Source: Streptomyces sp. ISL-12
GTDB taxonomy: Bacteria; Actinomycetota; Actinomycetes; Streptomycetales; Streptomycetaceae
Assembly: GCF_018614415.1 (NCBI RefSeq)
Contig: NZ_JAGGOO010000097.1
Span: forward strand, 1-64,000
Reading direction: 5' to 3'
Length of the DNA stretch: 64,000 bases
Numbering within the stretch: position 1 is the stretch's first letter; each line of letters starts with the position of its first letter. A model generated the notes under the pieces. The model searched no databases. It was not told the origin of the DNA and saw only the letters and a list, made by a program, of their open reading frames with translations. Below, piece by piece: positions 27,903 to 35,661 of this stretch. Both the position numbers and the translations under genes were made by a program.

Positions 27903-27931
27903 TGTATACAGAGGGATGTATGGCGGTATAC
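27903..27931. promoter_or_regulatory. Putative GntR operator: two GTATAC dyads 22 bases apart
   Basis: TGTATACA (27903-27910) is a perfect 8-base palindrome and GTATAC recurs at 27926-27931, centre-to-centre 22 bases, two helical turns. The pair lies in the divergent gap between the GntR gene and the next gene. Autoregulation and repression of the right-hand genes are inferred. Confidence 0.5.
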
Positions 27932-28007
27932 GGTCAGGAGACGAGACGCCCCGGCGAGGTGGACAAGACCTCCCGGGGCACGGCCAACGCTGACAAGGAG
28001 CGTCGAC

Positions 28008-28346
28008 ATGCCCGACCTTATCCGCCGCCTCGCCCTCTGGCTGCGCCTCTTCCTCACCCCCGGCACCGGCAGACACCGCCGTCCCCGTCACCGGCCGCAC
28101 CTCACCGCCGTACCGCTCGTCCCGCCCCCGGCACCGCCCGCGCGCCTCCCCCTCCACCGCTCCCCCTACGGTCTGCCCACCCCCCTCGACGGAACCGTGT
28201 CCCGCCTCGTGCGCCCCTACCTCCTCGCCCATGAACAGGACGCCGCCCTCAAACAGCGCCGTCGCCTCGCCCTCGTCCTCGCCGCCGACTTCGGCATCGA
28301 CCTCGACCGGCACCTCGTCGGCGCTCCGGAGGTGTCCGCGGCATGA
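28008..28346 (+). CDS. Small Pro/Arg-rich protein of unknown function
   Basis: The 112-residue protein begins MPDLIRRLALWLRLF, has a Pro/Arg/His-rich middle and a helical C-terminus (RLVRPYLLAHEQDAALKQRRRLALVLAADFGIDLDRHL). AAGGAG lies seven bases before the ATG. The C-terminal half recalls other small Streptomyces proteins found near phage-like or integrative-element regulators, but I do not recognise a family. Its stop overlaps the next ATG. Confidence 0.65.
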   Translation: MPDLIRRLALWLRLFLTPGTGRHRRPRHRPHLTAVPLVPPPAPPARLPLHRSPYGLPTPLDGTVSRLVRPYLLAHEQDAALKQRRRLALVLAADFGIDLDRHLVGAPEVSAA

Positions 28347-28732
28347 CGGAGCACCGCGCCCCCACGTCCCCGGGCACCCTGCGTCTGCTGCCCTGGCGCT
28401 CCCCGGACGGCAAGCCCTGCTACCTCTCCACGGACGAGAACGGCGGCTACCTCTCCCGTCTCGCCGACGACATGGAGGCCATGCAGCTCGCCACCGCCGA
28501 GGACATCCTCAGCCTCACCCGCCCGGTCCTGGACGACCCGGCCTCCCCGTACACCGAGGTCCGCTACGCCGGACTCCGCCTCGCAGAGTGCCTGACCGAC
28601 GCCCTGCGCGTGGCCGAGTCCCGTGGGCTGCGCCTGCCGGGACCGGCCGGAGACGCGGACTCCACGCCACCGGCGCCTCACTCCCGGACCACGGAAACAT
28701 CCCGCCCGTCCCCGCACAACACCAGCTCATGA
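28343..28732 (+). CDS. Small conserved protein of unknown function
   Basis: The 129-residue protein starts with an ATG that overlaps the previous stop (ATGA), behind GGAGGTG. The central part is helical and contains WRSPDGKPCYLSTDENGGYLSRLADDMEAMQL, a conserved-looking amphipathic segment; the C-terminus is Ser/Thr/Pro-rich and disordered. It has no obvious membrane or catalytic motif. Coupling to the upstream gene suggests a two-protein unit controlled by the GntR gene. Confidence 0.65.
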   Translation: MTEHRAPTSPGTLRLLPWRSPDGKPCYLSTDENGGYLSRLADDMEAMQLATAEDILSLTRPVLDDPASPYTEVRYAGLRLAECLTDALRVAESRGLRLPGPAGDADSTPPAPHSRTTETSRPSPHNTSS

Positions 28733-28736
28733 CCGC

Positions 28737-28775
28737 GGCCCCGCTCTCCTCTGCGAATTCCAGGAGGGCGGGGCC
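28737..28775. terminator. Hairpin between convergent accessory genes
   Basis: GGCCCCGC-CTCCT pairs with AGGAG-GCGGGGCC around an 11-base loop. It lies between the small protein gene and the XRE gene, and is followed by GTCTTCTT on the plus strand. Confidence 0.65.
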
Positions 28776-28793
28776 GTCTTCTTGCGTCCGGGA

Positions 28794-29648
28794 TCAGTGC
28801 AGGGCCTCGATCGCCCGGAGGACCAGGGCCCGCGCGTCAGCGCCGTACACGGCCATGCCTCGCAGCTGCTCAAACGCCTTGAAGTAGAGCGCGATCTCAG
28901 AGGGCTGAGTGATCCGCACGCGCGCCGACACCAGCTCAACCGAGACCAGGCGGTCGTCGTAGATGTGGAAGGTCTCGCGCGGCCACTGCGTGCGCCGCCG
29001 CGTGCTCATAGGGATGATGCCCAGTGACACCTGGGGCAGCGCGCCTGCGGTGAGGAGGTAACCGAGCTGGGCCGCCATGCCGTTGGAGTCACAGACATGG
29101 TGCCGCAGCGCCGCCTCCTCAACTACGAGCACGAACGTATGCCCTGGCCGATGGATGATGGCGGACCGGCCGACGCGGGCGCGCGCGGCGTCTGCGCTGT
29201 CGTCTACGGGGAGTTCCCGGAAGCTGGCGCTGATGCGGAGAACACCGGTGGCATATCCCTCAGTTTGAAGGAGGCCCGGCACCAGCGTTGAGGAGTAGAC
29301 ACGGAAGACCTGGGTGTCCTCGAACAGCCGGGGTTCGCTGCCCTGGAGGGCTGTGAGGCCGGCGCGTACCTGGGTGCGCCACTCCGTGTACATGGACTCG
29401 GCGTGCAGAGACTGCGCGATGAGGTCAGCGGCCTGGTCCTCGGTGCCGGTCGCGCGACACCAGAGCCGGATGTCGGTGGCGTTGGGCGCGGTGCGGGCGT
29501 TCTCGATCCGGGATGTCTTGGCGTGGTGCCAGCCGCACCGACAGGCCAGCTCGCTGACGGTGAGTCCGGCACTCTTGCGCAGATCTCGCAGTCGTCGGGC
29601 GACGACCCTGCGTGCTTCCTGGGCAGAGGAGGACGGGGACGTGGGCAT
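28794..29648 (-). CDS. XRE-family regulator with DUF5753
   Basis: The 284-residue protein has an N-terminal XRE helix-turn-helix (RRLRDLRKSAGLTVSELACRCGWHHAKTSRIENARTAPNATDI) and a C-terminal DUF5753 domain with VPGLLQTEGYA, FVLVVEEAALRH and QVSLGIIP. This two-domain type is expanded in Streptomyces, where relatives (WhiJ-like) act as developmental or antibiotic regulators with small partner proteins encoded nearby. I place the start at the ATG for MPTSPSSSAQE; the ribosome-binding site is weak. It is the last gene of the minus-strand trio with the DUF6879 gene. Confidence 0.85.
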   Translation of the reverse strand: MPTSPSSSAQEARRVVARRLRDLRKSAGLTVSELACRCGWHHAKTSRIENARTAPNATDIRLWCRATGTEDQAADLIAQSLHAESMYTEWRTQVRAGLTALQGSEPRLFEDTQVFRVYSSTLVPGLLQTEGYATGVLRISASFRELPVDDSADAARARVGRSAIIHRPGHTFVLVVEEAALRHHVCDSNGMAAQLGYLLTAGALPQVSLGIIPMSTRRRTQWPRETFHIYDDRLVSVELVSARVRITQPSEIALYFKAFEQLRGMAVYGADARALVLRAIEALH

Positions 29649-29671
29649 GAGCTGGCCTGTCGGGATCGGGG

Positions 29672-30202
29672 TCAGGTGATCGTGTACTGGTCGTGCGGGA
29701 TGGCCCGGTCCCAGACCTCCTCGAACGCTTGGGCGCACAGCTTCGCTGCTGCTGGGTCGTCGGTGACCTCGCCGCCGGCGGACTGGCCGTCACCGGTGAA
29801 ATGGTTCCACCGGACGACACGGTCATCGAACAGCCAGAAGTCGTTACCGGGCAGTGGGATCATGGACGCCAGCCGCCGGGGCAGCCAACGCACCAGTTCA
29901 CCTGCGGCGACGTTGGTGAAAGTTCCGTCGTGGAGGAAGCGGGTGTACTCGCTGACCGGTTCGGAGACGATACGGGCCCGCCGTACGACAACCCCCCGCG
30001 CTACGGTCTCCTGCACGAGGTCGAGCCATGGCCGCCACCACGACGGGCGGTCGTCCGGGTCATGCCGGAAGCCGCGGCGCCACTCGGCGAACGGGCCGAT
30101 CTCGTAGTCGACGGCGTAGCTGTCGCGCATTTCCAGGTGCACGGCGGTTCGGGTAGTGCTGGCCAGCAGGTCAGCGAACGACTGCGGCACGTTCGAGGGC
30201 AT
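29672..30202 (-). CDS. DUF6879-family protein
   Basis: The 176-residue cytoplasmic protein begins MPSNVPQSFADLL behind GGGAGG. It has the conserved stretches HLEMRDSYAV, FAEWRRGF, ARIVSEPVSEYTRFLH, GELVRWLPRR and DFWLFDDRVVRWNHF, matching the Streptomyces family (DUF6879) encoded upstream of XRE regulators. The molecular function is unknown; regular linkage suggests a partner or target of the regulator. It overlaps the preceding 87-residue gene by 32 bases. Confidence 0.75.
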   Translation of the reverse strand: MPSNVPQSFADLLASTTRTAVHLEMRDSYAVDYEIGPFAEWRRGFRHDPDDRPSWWRPWLDLVQETVARGVVVRRARIVSEPVSEYTRFLHDGTFTNVAAGELVRWLPRRLASMIPLPGNDFWLFDDRVVRWNHFTGDGQSAGGEVTDDPAAAKLCAQAFEEVWDRAIPHDQYTIT

Positions 30203-30434
30203 CGCACGCCTCCCTGATCATGTGGATCATCCTCGCGGGGATACGGATCACGGCCTCCGTGTCGGGGATGCCTACCGCATGCCCAGATACCTCGAACGAT
30301 GCGCACTCCGCTTCGAGCTCCGGGTCCGGCTTCCACCCCTGGAACACAAGCTCCTGCTTCTGCTCGTCGACCCAGACCGTGGGACTTTCATGGTCTCCGG
30401 TGGATGGGTCGATCCCGATGAACCGTAGCGACAC
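30171..30434 (-). CDS. Small conserved protein upstream of the DUF6879 gene
   Basis: The 87-residue protein starts with GTG (MSLRFIGIDPSTGDHESPTVWV) behind GGAGG. The acidic centre includes LVFQGWKPDPELEAECASFEV and the C-terminus forms a helix (IRIPARMIHMIREACDALERA). Similar small proteins precede DUF6879/XRE operons in Streptomyces. It opens the minus-strand operon and is divergent from two tiny genes across 225 bases with repeated motifs. Confidence 0.7.
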   Translation of the reverse strand: MSLRFIGIDPSTGDHESPTVWVDEQKQELVFQGWKPDPELEAECASFEVSGHAVGIPDTEAVIRIPARMIHMIREACDALERAAVVR

Positions 30435-30659
30435 GGCAACCTCCGTCAGCCAGATGTGCAGGACTGTGCGTAACAGTCACTCAACGGAGAGGAACGGTCA
30501 AGAGTATGTCTCCTGCTTCACCCGAGCGTGCAGCCTTGGTTGCACAGAACTGCACATCGCTTGGGGTACTGCACATCACAGTCCTAGCGTCGACAACCCA
30601 CGAGTCACCCCTGCGAGGCGGTCTCCTCCCGGGGCGCGGCCGACTGAACTGGAGTCGAC
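30435..30659. promoter_or_regulatory. Divergent control region with three CTGCACATC repeats
   Basis: CTGCACATC occurs directly at 30550-30558 and 30569-30577 (19 bases apart) and inverted at 30453-30461. Related TTGCACAG and CTGTGCG half-sites lie between them. The repeats are placed as expected for binding sites of the XRE regulator, which would control both the minus-strand operon and the two small plus-strand genes. This is an inference from pattern. Confidence 0.5.
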
Positions 30660-30833
30660 GTGTACGAGCGCAGAACCCCCGCACCCACCCCGGCAGCCCC
30701 CCAGTGCGCCACCTGTGAACGCCACCAGGTGGCCGTCGAGCGGGCCACGGAACGGCGCGACTACTCCCACGCGACCGACGAGCGCGTCCTGCTCGCCCGG
30801 CATCAGCGCGACGCGCACGGCGGCACCTGGTGA
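30660..30833 (+). CDS. Very small Cys-containing protein (57 aa)
   Basis: A GTG start with GGAG upstream opens a 57-codon frame reading MYERRTPAPTPAA, a CATCERH motif and a charged helical C-terminus ending DAHGGTW. The CxxCxxH pattern could bind a metal ion. The TGA overlaps the next GTG (GTGA at 30830-30833), which argues strongly for translation. I recognise it as a type of small protein common in Streptomyces accessory loci, without a known function. Confidence 0.6.
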   Translation: MYERRTPAPTPAAPQCATCERHQVAVERATERRDYSHATDERVLLARHQRDAHGGTW

Positions 30834-31006
30834 CCGCGGAGCCGATGCGGCTGATGACGATGCGCGTGACCGTTATCCGCGACGGCCACGTGATCGAGGA
30901 ACGGCCAGAGGTCGAGATCACGTCCAGCACCAAGCCGGACCCCTACGAGATCACGTCGGCGTGGCCGCCGTGCCGCTGCCCACGGCACCGCGAGGGCGCC
31001 GACTAG
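30830..31006 (+). CDS. Very small protein with C-terminal Cys/His motif (58 aa)
   Basis: The GTG overlaps the previous stop. The 58 residues contain MRVTVIRDGHVIEERPEVEI, likely a beta-hairpin, followed by PPCRCPRHREGAD, in which two Cys and one His may bind metal. Coupled translation and compact design support a real gene. It completes a two-gene unit divergent from the DUF6879/XRE operon. Confidence 0.6.
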   Translation: MTAEPMRLMTMRVTVIRDGHVIEERPEVEITSSTKPDPYEITSAWPPCRCPRHREGAD

Positions 31007-31216
31007 CTGTTCTGTCTCGGGAGGTTGCGGACGGTGACAGGGCTCACGGCTGATCGATCGTGAAGTCCTCGCCGACCACGGCGCAGCGCTGAGCCGACCG
31101 CTACCAGCAGTCCGGCGCAGCCGGCATGCGCGCCCGCTCCTCCCGCCCGCGCCTGACAGGGCAATACGCAGGGGGCGTCCGTGGGGTTGTGGACGCTATG
31201 CGGACTCCGATCATGG

Positions 31217-31250
31217 AGACGCCCTCTGAGATTGCTCTCAGAGGGCGTCT
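31217..31250 (-). terminator. Terminator of tRNA-Ala
   Basis: A perfect 15-bp stem (AGACGCCCTCTGAGA and complement) with loop TTGC lies ten bases downstream of the tRNA on the minus strand. Confidence 0.8.
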
Positions 31251-31259
31251 GACTCGCTG

Positions 31260-31332
31260 TGGAGCCTAGGGGAGTCGAACCCCTGACATCTGCCATGCAA
31301 AGACAGCGCTCTACCAACTGAGCTAAGGCCCC
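31260..31332 (-). tRNA. tRNA-Ala(TGC)
   Basis: On the minus strand the gene runs GGGGCCTTAGCTCAG ... GGCTCCA. The anticodon loop TTTGCAT gives TGC. The acceptor stem has the G3-U70 wobble that identifies tRNA-Ala. The T-arm is AGGGGTTCGACTCCCCT. The 3' CCA is not encoded. Confidence 0.96.
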
Positions 31333-31514
31333 GGACCGTGGCGTCCGGCCGGCGGGAACTCCGTCCCGGCGGGCGCCGCAGACAAGAGTACCGGGTGGTC
31401 CCCCTTATCTCCCAAACAGATTGGGGGTCCCGGTGAACAACCACTCTCCGTAAGATGCTCGGCGTGGTTCGCTGGAGCGAACTGCGGTTTTTGGGGAAGC
31501 GATGGGGAGACGCA

Positions 31515-32063
31515 ATGGACGCCGCACAGCAGGAAGCCACCGCAAGAGCGCGGGAACTGCAGCGGAACTGGTACGGGGAGCCACTGGGGGCGCTCTTCCG
31601 CAGGCTGATCGACGATCTCGGGCTCAACCAGGCGCGTCTCGCGGGGGTCCTGGGGCTGTCCGCGCCGATGCTGTCGCAGCTGATGAGCGGTCAGCGGGCG
31701 AAGATCGGCAATCCGGCGGTGGTACAGCGGGTGCAGCTGCTGCAGGACCTGGCGGGGCAGGTCGCGGACGGCAGTGTCAGCGCGGCCGAGGCCACCGAGC
31801 GGATGGACGAGATCAAGAAGTCCCAGGGGGGTTCGGTGCTGAGCAACACGACGCAGACCACGAGCAGTTCCGGTGCGCCCACGGTGAAGCGGGTGGTCCG
31901 TGAGATCCAGTCCCTGCTGCGTTCGGTGGCCGCCGCCGGCGACATCATAGAAGCCGCCGACACCCTCGCCCCGACCCACCCGGAGCTGGCAGAGTTCCTT
32001 CGGGTCTACGGCGCCGGCCGCACCTCGGACGCGGTCGCGCACTACCAGTCCCACCAGAGCTGA
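31515..32063 (+). CDS. Helix-turn-helix DNA-binding protein
   Basis: The 182-residue protein begins MDAAQQEATARARELQ behind GGGGAGACG; an upstream in-frame ATG at 31455 would add 20 residues with weaker support. The HTH region is LGALFRRLIDDLGLNQARLAGVLGLSAPMLSQLMSGQRAKIGNP, XRE-like. The rest is helical (VKRVVREIQSLLRSVAAAGDIIEAADTL), probably for oligomerisation. It precedes a Ser/Thr kinase gene by 99 bases in the same direction, so the pair may be linked functionally. Confidence 0.82.
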   Translation: MDAAQQEATARARELQRNWYGEPLGALFRRLIDDLGLNQARLAGVLGLSAPMLSQLMSGQRAKIGNPAVVQRVQLLQDLAGQVADGSVSAAEATERMDEIKKSQGGSVLSNTTQTTSSSGAPTVKRVVREIQSLLRSVAAAGDIIEAADTLAPTHPELAEFLRVYGAGRTSDAVAHYQSHQS

Positions 32064-32162
32064 CCCCGCCCGGGCCCGATCGCCGAGGGGGTACGGCAGC
32101 CGGGCCCGCGCAGGTGCCGTGGACGCGGGGCGGGAAGGACAGGGGGAGGGGCGCGCAGGGCG

Positions 32163-33491
32163 ATGGGTGAGGTCTTCGCCGGACGGTACGAACTGGTCGA
32201 CCCGATCGGGCGCGGAGGAGTCGGCGCGGTGTGGCGCGCCTGGGACCACCGCCGCAGACGGTACGTGGCCGCCAAGGTGCTCCAGCAGCGCGACGCCCAC
32301 TCCCTGCTGCGGTTCGTGCGGGAGCAGGCGCTGCGGATCGACCATCCCCATGTGCTGGCCCCGGCCAGCTGGGCGGCCGACGACGACAAGGTCCTGTTCA
32401 CCATGGACCTGGTCACCGGCGGCTCACTGGTCCATGTGGTCGGGGACTACGGTCCGCTGCCGCCCGGCTATGTCTGCACCCTGCTCGACCAGCTGCTGTC
32501 CGGGCTGGCCGCGGTGCACGCCGAGGACGTCGTCCACCGGGACATCAAACCCGCCAACATCCTGCTGGAAGCCACCGGCACCGCCCGTCCCCGGCTGCGG
32601 CTGGGGGACTTCGGGATCGCGATGCGCCTGGGCGAACCCCGGCTGACGGAGGCCGACCTGGTGGTCGGGACGCCCGGTTACCTTGCGCCCGAGTCGATGA
32701 TGGGCGCGGAACCGGACTTCGCCGCCGACCTGTTCGCCGTAGGGCTGGTCGCGCTGTATCTGCTGGAGGGCGCCAAGCCGGACACCAAGGCGCTGGTGCA
32801 GTACTTCGCCGAGCACGGGACGCCGCCGGCGCCGGCGAACATTCCGGAGCCGTTGTGGCAGGTCGTGTCGACGCTGCTGCAACCGGATCCGCAGGCCCGG
32901 TTCCGTACGGCCACGGGGGCGCGCAAGGCACTGGCCGCAGCGGTGGAGCTGCTGCCGGAGCCGGGGCCCGACGACGAGCTGATCGAGATATTCGAGCAGG
33001 TGGGACCGCTGCCGACCGGGTTCGGCCCCGACGGTCCGGTCACGGTCGCGAACCGCGACGCGTCTCCCCGCTCCGCCGCGCCCACCGGTGCGCCCACCGG
33101 TACGGAGGACCCGCCCGCCCCGCCCCCGCTGCCCGGTATGTCGGACACCGGCAGCTTCCATCTGCCGCCTCCGCACTCCACGGTCGCCCTGCTGGGTCAG
33201 CCCCAGCCGCAACCGCAGCCACAGCCGCCTCACACACCCCCGGCCGTCCCGTACCCGCAGCACACGCCCCAGCCCCAACCCCCGCAACTTCAGAACCCGC
33301 ACACGCCTCCCCCCACCGCCGCCTACACCGCGCAGGGCGCCCACACCAGGCAACCTCCGGCCCCGCCCGTCGCACAGCACCGCGCCCCCCGGCGCCGTCG
33401 CCCCGGGCCCCCGGCGGCGGTGGCGCTCCCGTTGCTGTTCCTCGCGCTGGTCTGCTACGCGGTGGGGTTCTGGGCCCTGACCCGTATCTGA
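32163..33491 (+). CDS. Membrane-anchored Ser/Thr protein kinase
   Basis: The 442-residue protein has a Hanks-type kinase domain (about 8-265) with IGRGGVGAVW, VAAKVLQ (catalytic Lys), HRDIKPANIL, GDFGIAMR (an atypical Gly-Asp-Phe-Gly context but DFG intact) and GTPGYLAPE. A long Pro/Gln/His-rich linker (about 290-410) follows, and one C-terminal membrane segment (AVALPLLFLALVCYAVGFWAL) ends within four residues of the C-terminus. No extracytoplasmic sensor domain is present, so signals must come through the membrane segment or the linker. It is distinct from the PASTA kinase. Confidence 0.88.
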   Translation: MGEVFAGRYELVDPIGRGGVGAVWRAWDHRRRRYVAAKVLQQRDAHSLLRFVREQALRIDHPHVLAPASWAADDDKVLFTMDLVTGGSLVHVVGDYGPLPPGYVCTLLDQLLSGLAAVHAEDVVHRDIKPANILLEATGTARPRLRLGDFGIAMRLGEPRLTEADLVVGTPGYLAPESMMGAEPDFAADLFAVGLVALYLLEGAKPDTKALVQYFAEHGTPPAPANIPEPLWQVVSTLLQPDPQARFRTATGARKALAAAVELLPEPGPDDELIEIFEQVGPLPTGFGPDGPVTVANRDASPRSAAPTGAPTGTEDPPAPPPLPGMSDTGSFHLPPPHSTVALLGQPQPQPQPQPPHTPPAVPYPQHTPQPQPPQLQNPHTPPPTAAYTAQGAHTRQPPAPPVAQHRAPRRRRPGPPAAVALPLLFLALVCYAVGFWALTRI

Positions 33492-33521
33492 GCCTGGACC
33501 CCCACAGCCGCCCCCGCTCCG

Positions 33522-34922
33522 CTACGCCCCCCTGCGCCGCGCCACGAGCGTCCACACCCCGAGCCCGGCCAGCAGCACACTCCCCGTGCCGATCCCGCCG
33601 ACCGCGACCGCCCTCATCGCCGGGTCCCCGGCACCGTCCCCGGCCTGGCTCCCGGCCGCGTCGTCGGACGCCGCCGCCCGGAACGGCTCCGTCGCCTCGA
33701 AGACGCGGCGCGGCACCGGCTCCCCCGCGTAGTCGGGTCCGGTCCGCTCCGTCCCCGTCAGCCGGAGGCGCAGGACGACCTCGAACGGCCCGTCGCCGAA
33801 GCGGTCGGCGACCTGTTCCGCGAGATGCACGACCAGGTAGTACGACCCGGCGAACCGCATCGCGCTCTGTTCCTCGGCGACGGCGTACCGGTTGCCGTAC
33901 GCCACCGGCGGCACGGGCCCCAGGTCGACCGTGGCCCGACGTCCGGTGTAGCCGGTGCCGGCGCTGTCGACCTGGCCGCGGACGGGGTTGAGGAGGGACA
34001 GCGACAGGGCCCCGGTCGCGTAGCCGGAGCGGCCGTCGGCGCTGCCGAGCTCGGCGCTGGCGTACAGCTGCCGGCCCCAGTCGAGGGGCACCTTGTAATA
34101 GAGGGTCTGACCGGGCTCGGCGTCGGCACGCCAGGCGCCCTGGCCGATGGACGCGGCGTCGGTGAAACCCGCGCCGGCCGGGCGGTTCTCCGGTTCGCCG
34201 GTGAGAGGGGCGGGCGAGGCCGAGTCCCAGGTCTGCGGGGCGTCCGTGGCCGCCGTGCCCTTCACCGCCGGCTCGGAGACGGTGGTCAGCTCCAGGTCCC
34301 AGGCGTCCGGCGGCGAGTCCTGCGGCCGGACGCGTTCGACGACCACGTAGTAGCGGCCGGGGTCCTGGCACCGGGTCCCGGTGCGGGTGATCTCGCGTGC
34401 TCCCCAGGCGGTGACGGGGCGCGGGCTGCGGGCGGCGCCGAAGGTGGCGCTGTCCAGGGAGCAGGAGCCGCCGTCGGCGTCCTGCACGGAGACCCGGACG
34501 CCGTCGACGGCGACGACCTCCTCGCCGGGGCGGGGTACGGCGGTGACGGAGACGTAGGCGTCCGAGGCGGCGTCGAGTTCGAGGGCGTAGTAGGCCCTGG
34601 CGTCGCGGTCCAGGGAGCTTCGGTAGGTGACGCCCGCCGCCAGGCGCGCGGCGTCGGCCGTGCCGCCGGCTCCGTCGACGCGCCGGGCGCCCTCGGCGAA
34701 GGCGTAGCCGCCGGCCGACCCCGCCGAGGCGTGGCCGCTCGCCGGACCGGCCGTCAGGGCCAGGTCCGCGCCGCCCGCTGCGGCAGCCGTCCCACAGAGC
34801 GCGGCAGTCACGGCGGTCACGGAGCCCACGGCGGTCACAGCGGTCACAGTGACCAGGCGCCGGAACGCCCGTATGCGCCCACCCCTGCCCCTGGGCCCCG
34901 ACGTACGCCGCCGCCACCTCAT
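33522..34922 (-). CDS. Secreted, C-terminally membrane-anchored protein of unknown function
   Basis: The 466-residue protein starts MRWRRRTSG with an N-terminal basic region and a hydrophobic signal (LVTVTAVTAVGSVTAVTAALCGTAAAA). The mature part is rich in beta-strand-like segments with two similar modules, each containing a YYxVVxxx motif (GRYYVVVERVRPQD and GSYYLVVHLAEQV). A C-terminal membrane segment (VGGIGTGSVLLAGLGVWTLV) followed by RRRGA gives type I topology. It converges on the kinase gene across 30 bases. I know no function. Confidence 0.7.
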   Translation of the reverse strand: MRWRRRTSGPRGRGGRIRAFRRLVTVTAVTAVGSVTAVTAALCGTAAAAGGADLALTAGPASGHASAGSAGGYAFAEGARRVDGAGGTADAARLAAGVTYRSSLDRDARAYYALELDAASDAYVSVTAVPRPGEEVVAVDGVRVSVQDADGGSCSLDSATFGAARSPRPVTAWGAREITRTGTRCQDPGRYYVVVERVRPQDSPPDAWDLELTTVSEPAVKGTAATDAPQTWDSASPAPLTGEPENRPAGAGFTDAASIGQGAWRADAEPGQTLYYKVPLDWGRQLYASAELGSADGRSGYATGALSLSLLNPVRGQVDSAGTGYTGRRATVDLGPVPPVAYGNRYAVAEEQSAMRFAGSYYLVVHLAEQVADRFGDGPFEVVLRLRLTGTERTGPDYAGEPVPRRVFEATEPFRAAASDDAAGSQAGDGAGDPAMRAVAVGGIGTGSVLLAGLGVWTLVARRRGA

Positions 34923-35030
34923 CGCCCGCCACCCCTCCCGCTCACCGGACCCGGACCCGGACCGACCCGACCGTGGCCCATCCTGCCCCGCCGCCCCGCC
35001 CGCCATCCGCCGGTTCCGCGGATCGGGTCG

Positions 35031-35130
35031 GTCCCCGTACGGTCCCCGGTCGTCCCGGGTCGGTCCCGGGTCGGTCCCGGGCCGTTCCCAGGTCGTTCCC
35101 AGGTCGTTCCCGGGCCGTTCCCGGGTCCCG
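35031..35130. repeat. 11-bp GC-rich tandem repeats
   Basis: Variants of GGTCGGTCCCG and GGTCGTTCCCA repeat about eight times upstream of the secreted-protein gene. Similar low-complexity sequence occurs at other gene gaps of this window. Confidence 0.7.
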
Positions 35131-35141
35131 GGCAACACAAA

Positions 35142-35166
35142 ACCCCGACCGTGATACGGCCGGGGT
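35142..35166 (-). terminator. Rho-independent terminator of the DLW-39 gene
   Basis: On the minus strand ACCCCG-CCGT pairs with ACGG-CGGGGT around a 3-base loop and is followed by TTTTG. It lies 30 bases past the DLW-39 stop. Confidence 0.75.
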
Positions 35167-35195
35167 CTGTTCTCAGGACCGGTTGCCGGTCGTCC

Positions 35196-35324
35196 TCACG
35201 AACCCGTGGGCACGGAGTCAGTCGCCTCCGTCCACAGATCCTGCTCGGCGCGATCCGCCTGGATCTGGCGGTACACGAGGAGCCCGCCGATGGCGGCCAG
35301 TGCGACCAGGAGAAGCTTCTTCAC
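35196..35324 (-). CDS. DLW-39 family protein
   Basis: The 42-residue protein begins with GTG (MKKLLLVALAAIGG) behind a GAGG site and carries the family signature QDLW near the C-terminus (RAEQDLWTEATDSVPTGS). The N-terminal hydrophobic stretch should insert into the membrane. DLW-39 proteins are tiny conserved actinobacterial proteins encoded near gyrA; their role is unknown. A longer in-frame start exists but is unsupported. Confidence 0.85.
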   Translation of the reverse strand: MKKLLLVALAAIGGLLVYRQIQADRAEQDLWTEATDSVPTGS

Positions 35325-35661
35325 CGCGCGACCTCGTCTTTCCTTGACGTAGGGGACCTCTGCCGCCCGACTATACACACCGGCCGATATCGATCGGTGA
35401 CCTGCGCCCGGCGTCAACTCACCACCGCCGGAGCCCAGTAGAGGAGGGCCGGACCGTTCCGGCCGGAGGGTGATCACACCCCCACGGACGGTGAATTTTG
35501 CTCCCCCTTTTACCTCTTACGTACTTTTCGCCCGTCTTGCACCCATCCGTGTGATGTTGATCTGAAGATCGACGCGCCACGGGCGTCGCTCCACCACTTC
35601 GCGGCGCTCATACACATCATGAGGAAAGTACGCAAATCGCCCGACCCGAAAGTGAGGGGCC
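35325..35661. other. Divergent gap between DLW-39 and a small secreted protein gene
   Basis: No gene is seen. A 22-base dyad at 35378-35399 and an AT-rich stretch (35505-35520) are the only features I find. Confidence 0.5.
35378..35399. promoter_or_regulatory. 22-base dyad upstream of DLW-39
   Basis: CACCG and CGGTG flank the perfect centre CGATATCG, with 18 of 22 positions symmetric. A TATAGT hexamer on the minus strand lies just downstream (35370-35375), so the dyad may control DLW-39 transcription. Confidence 0.4.
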
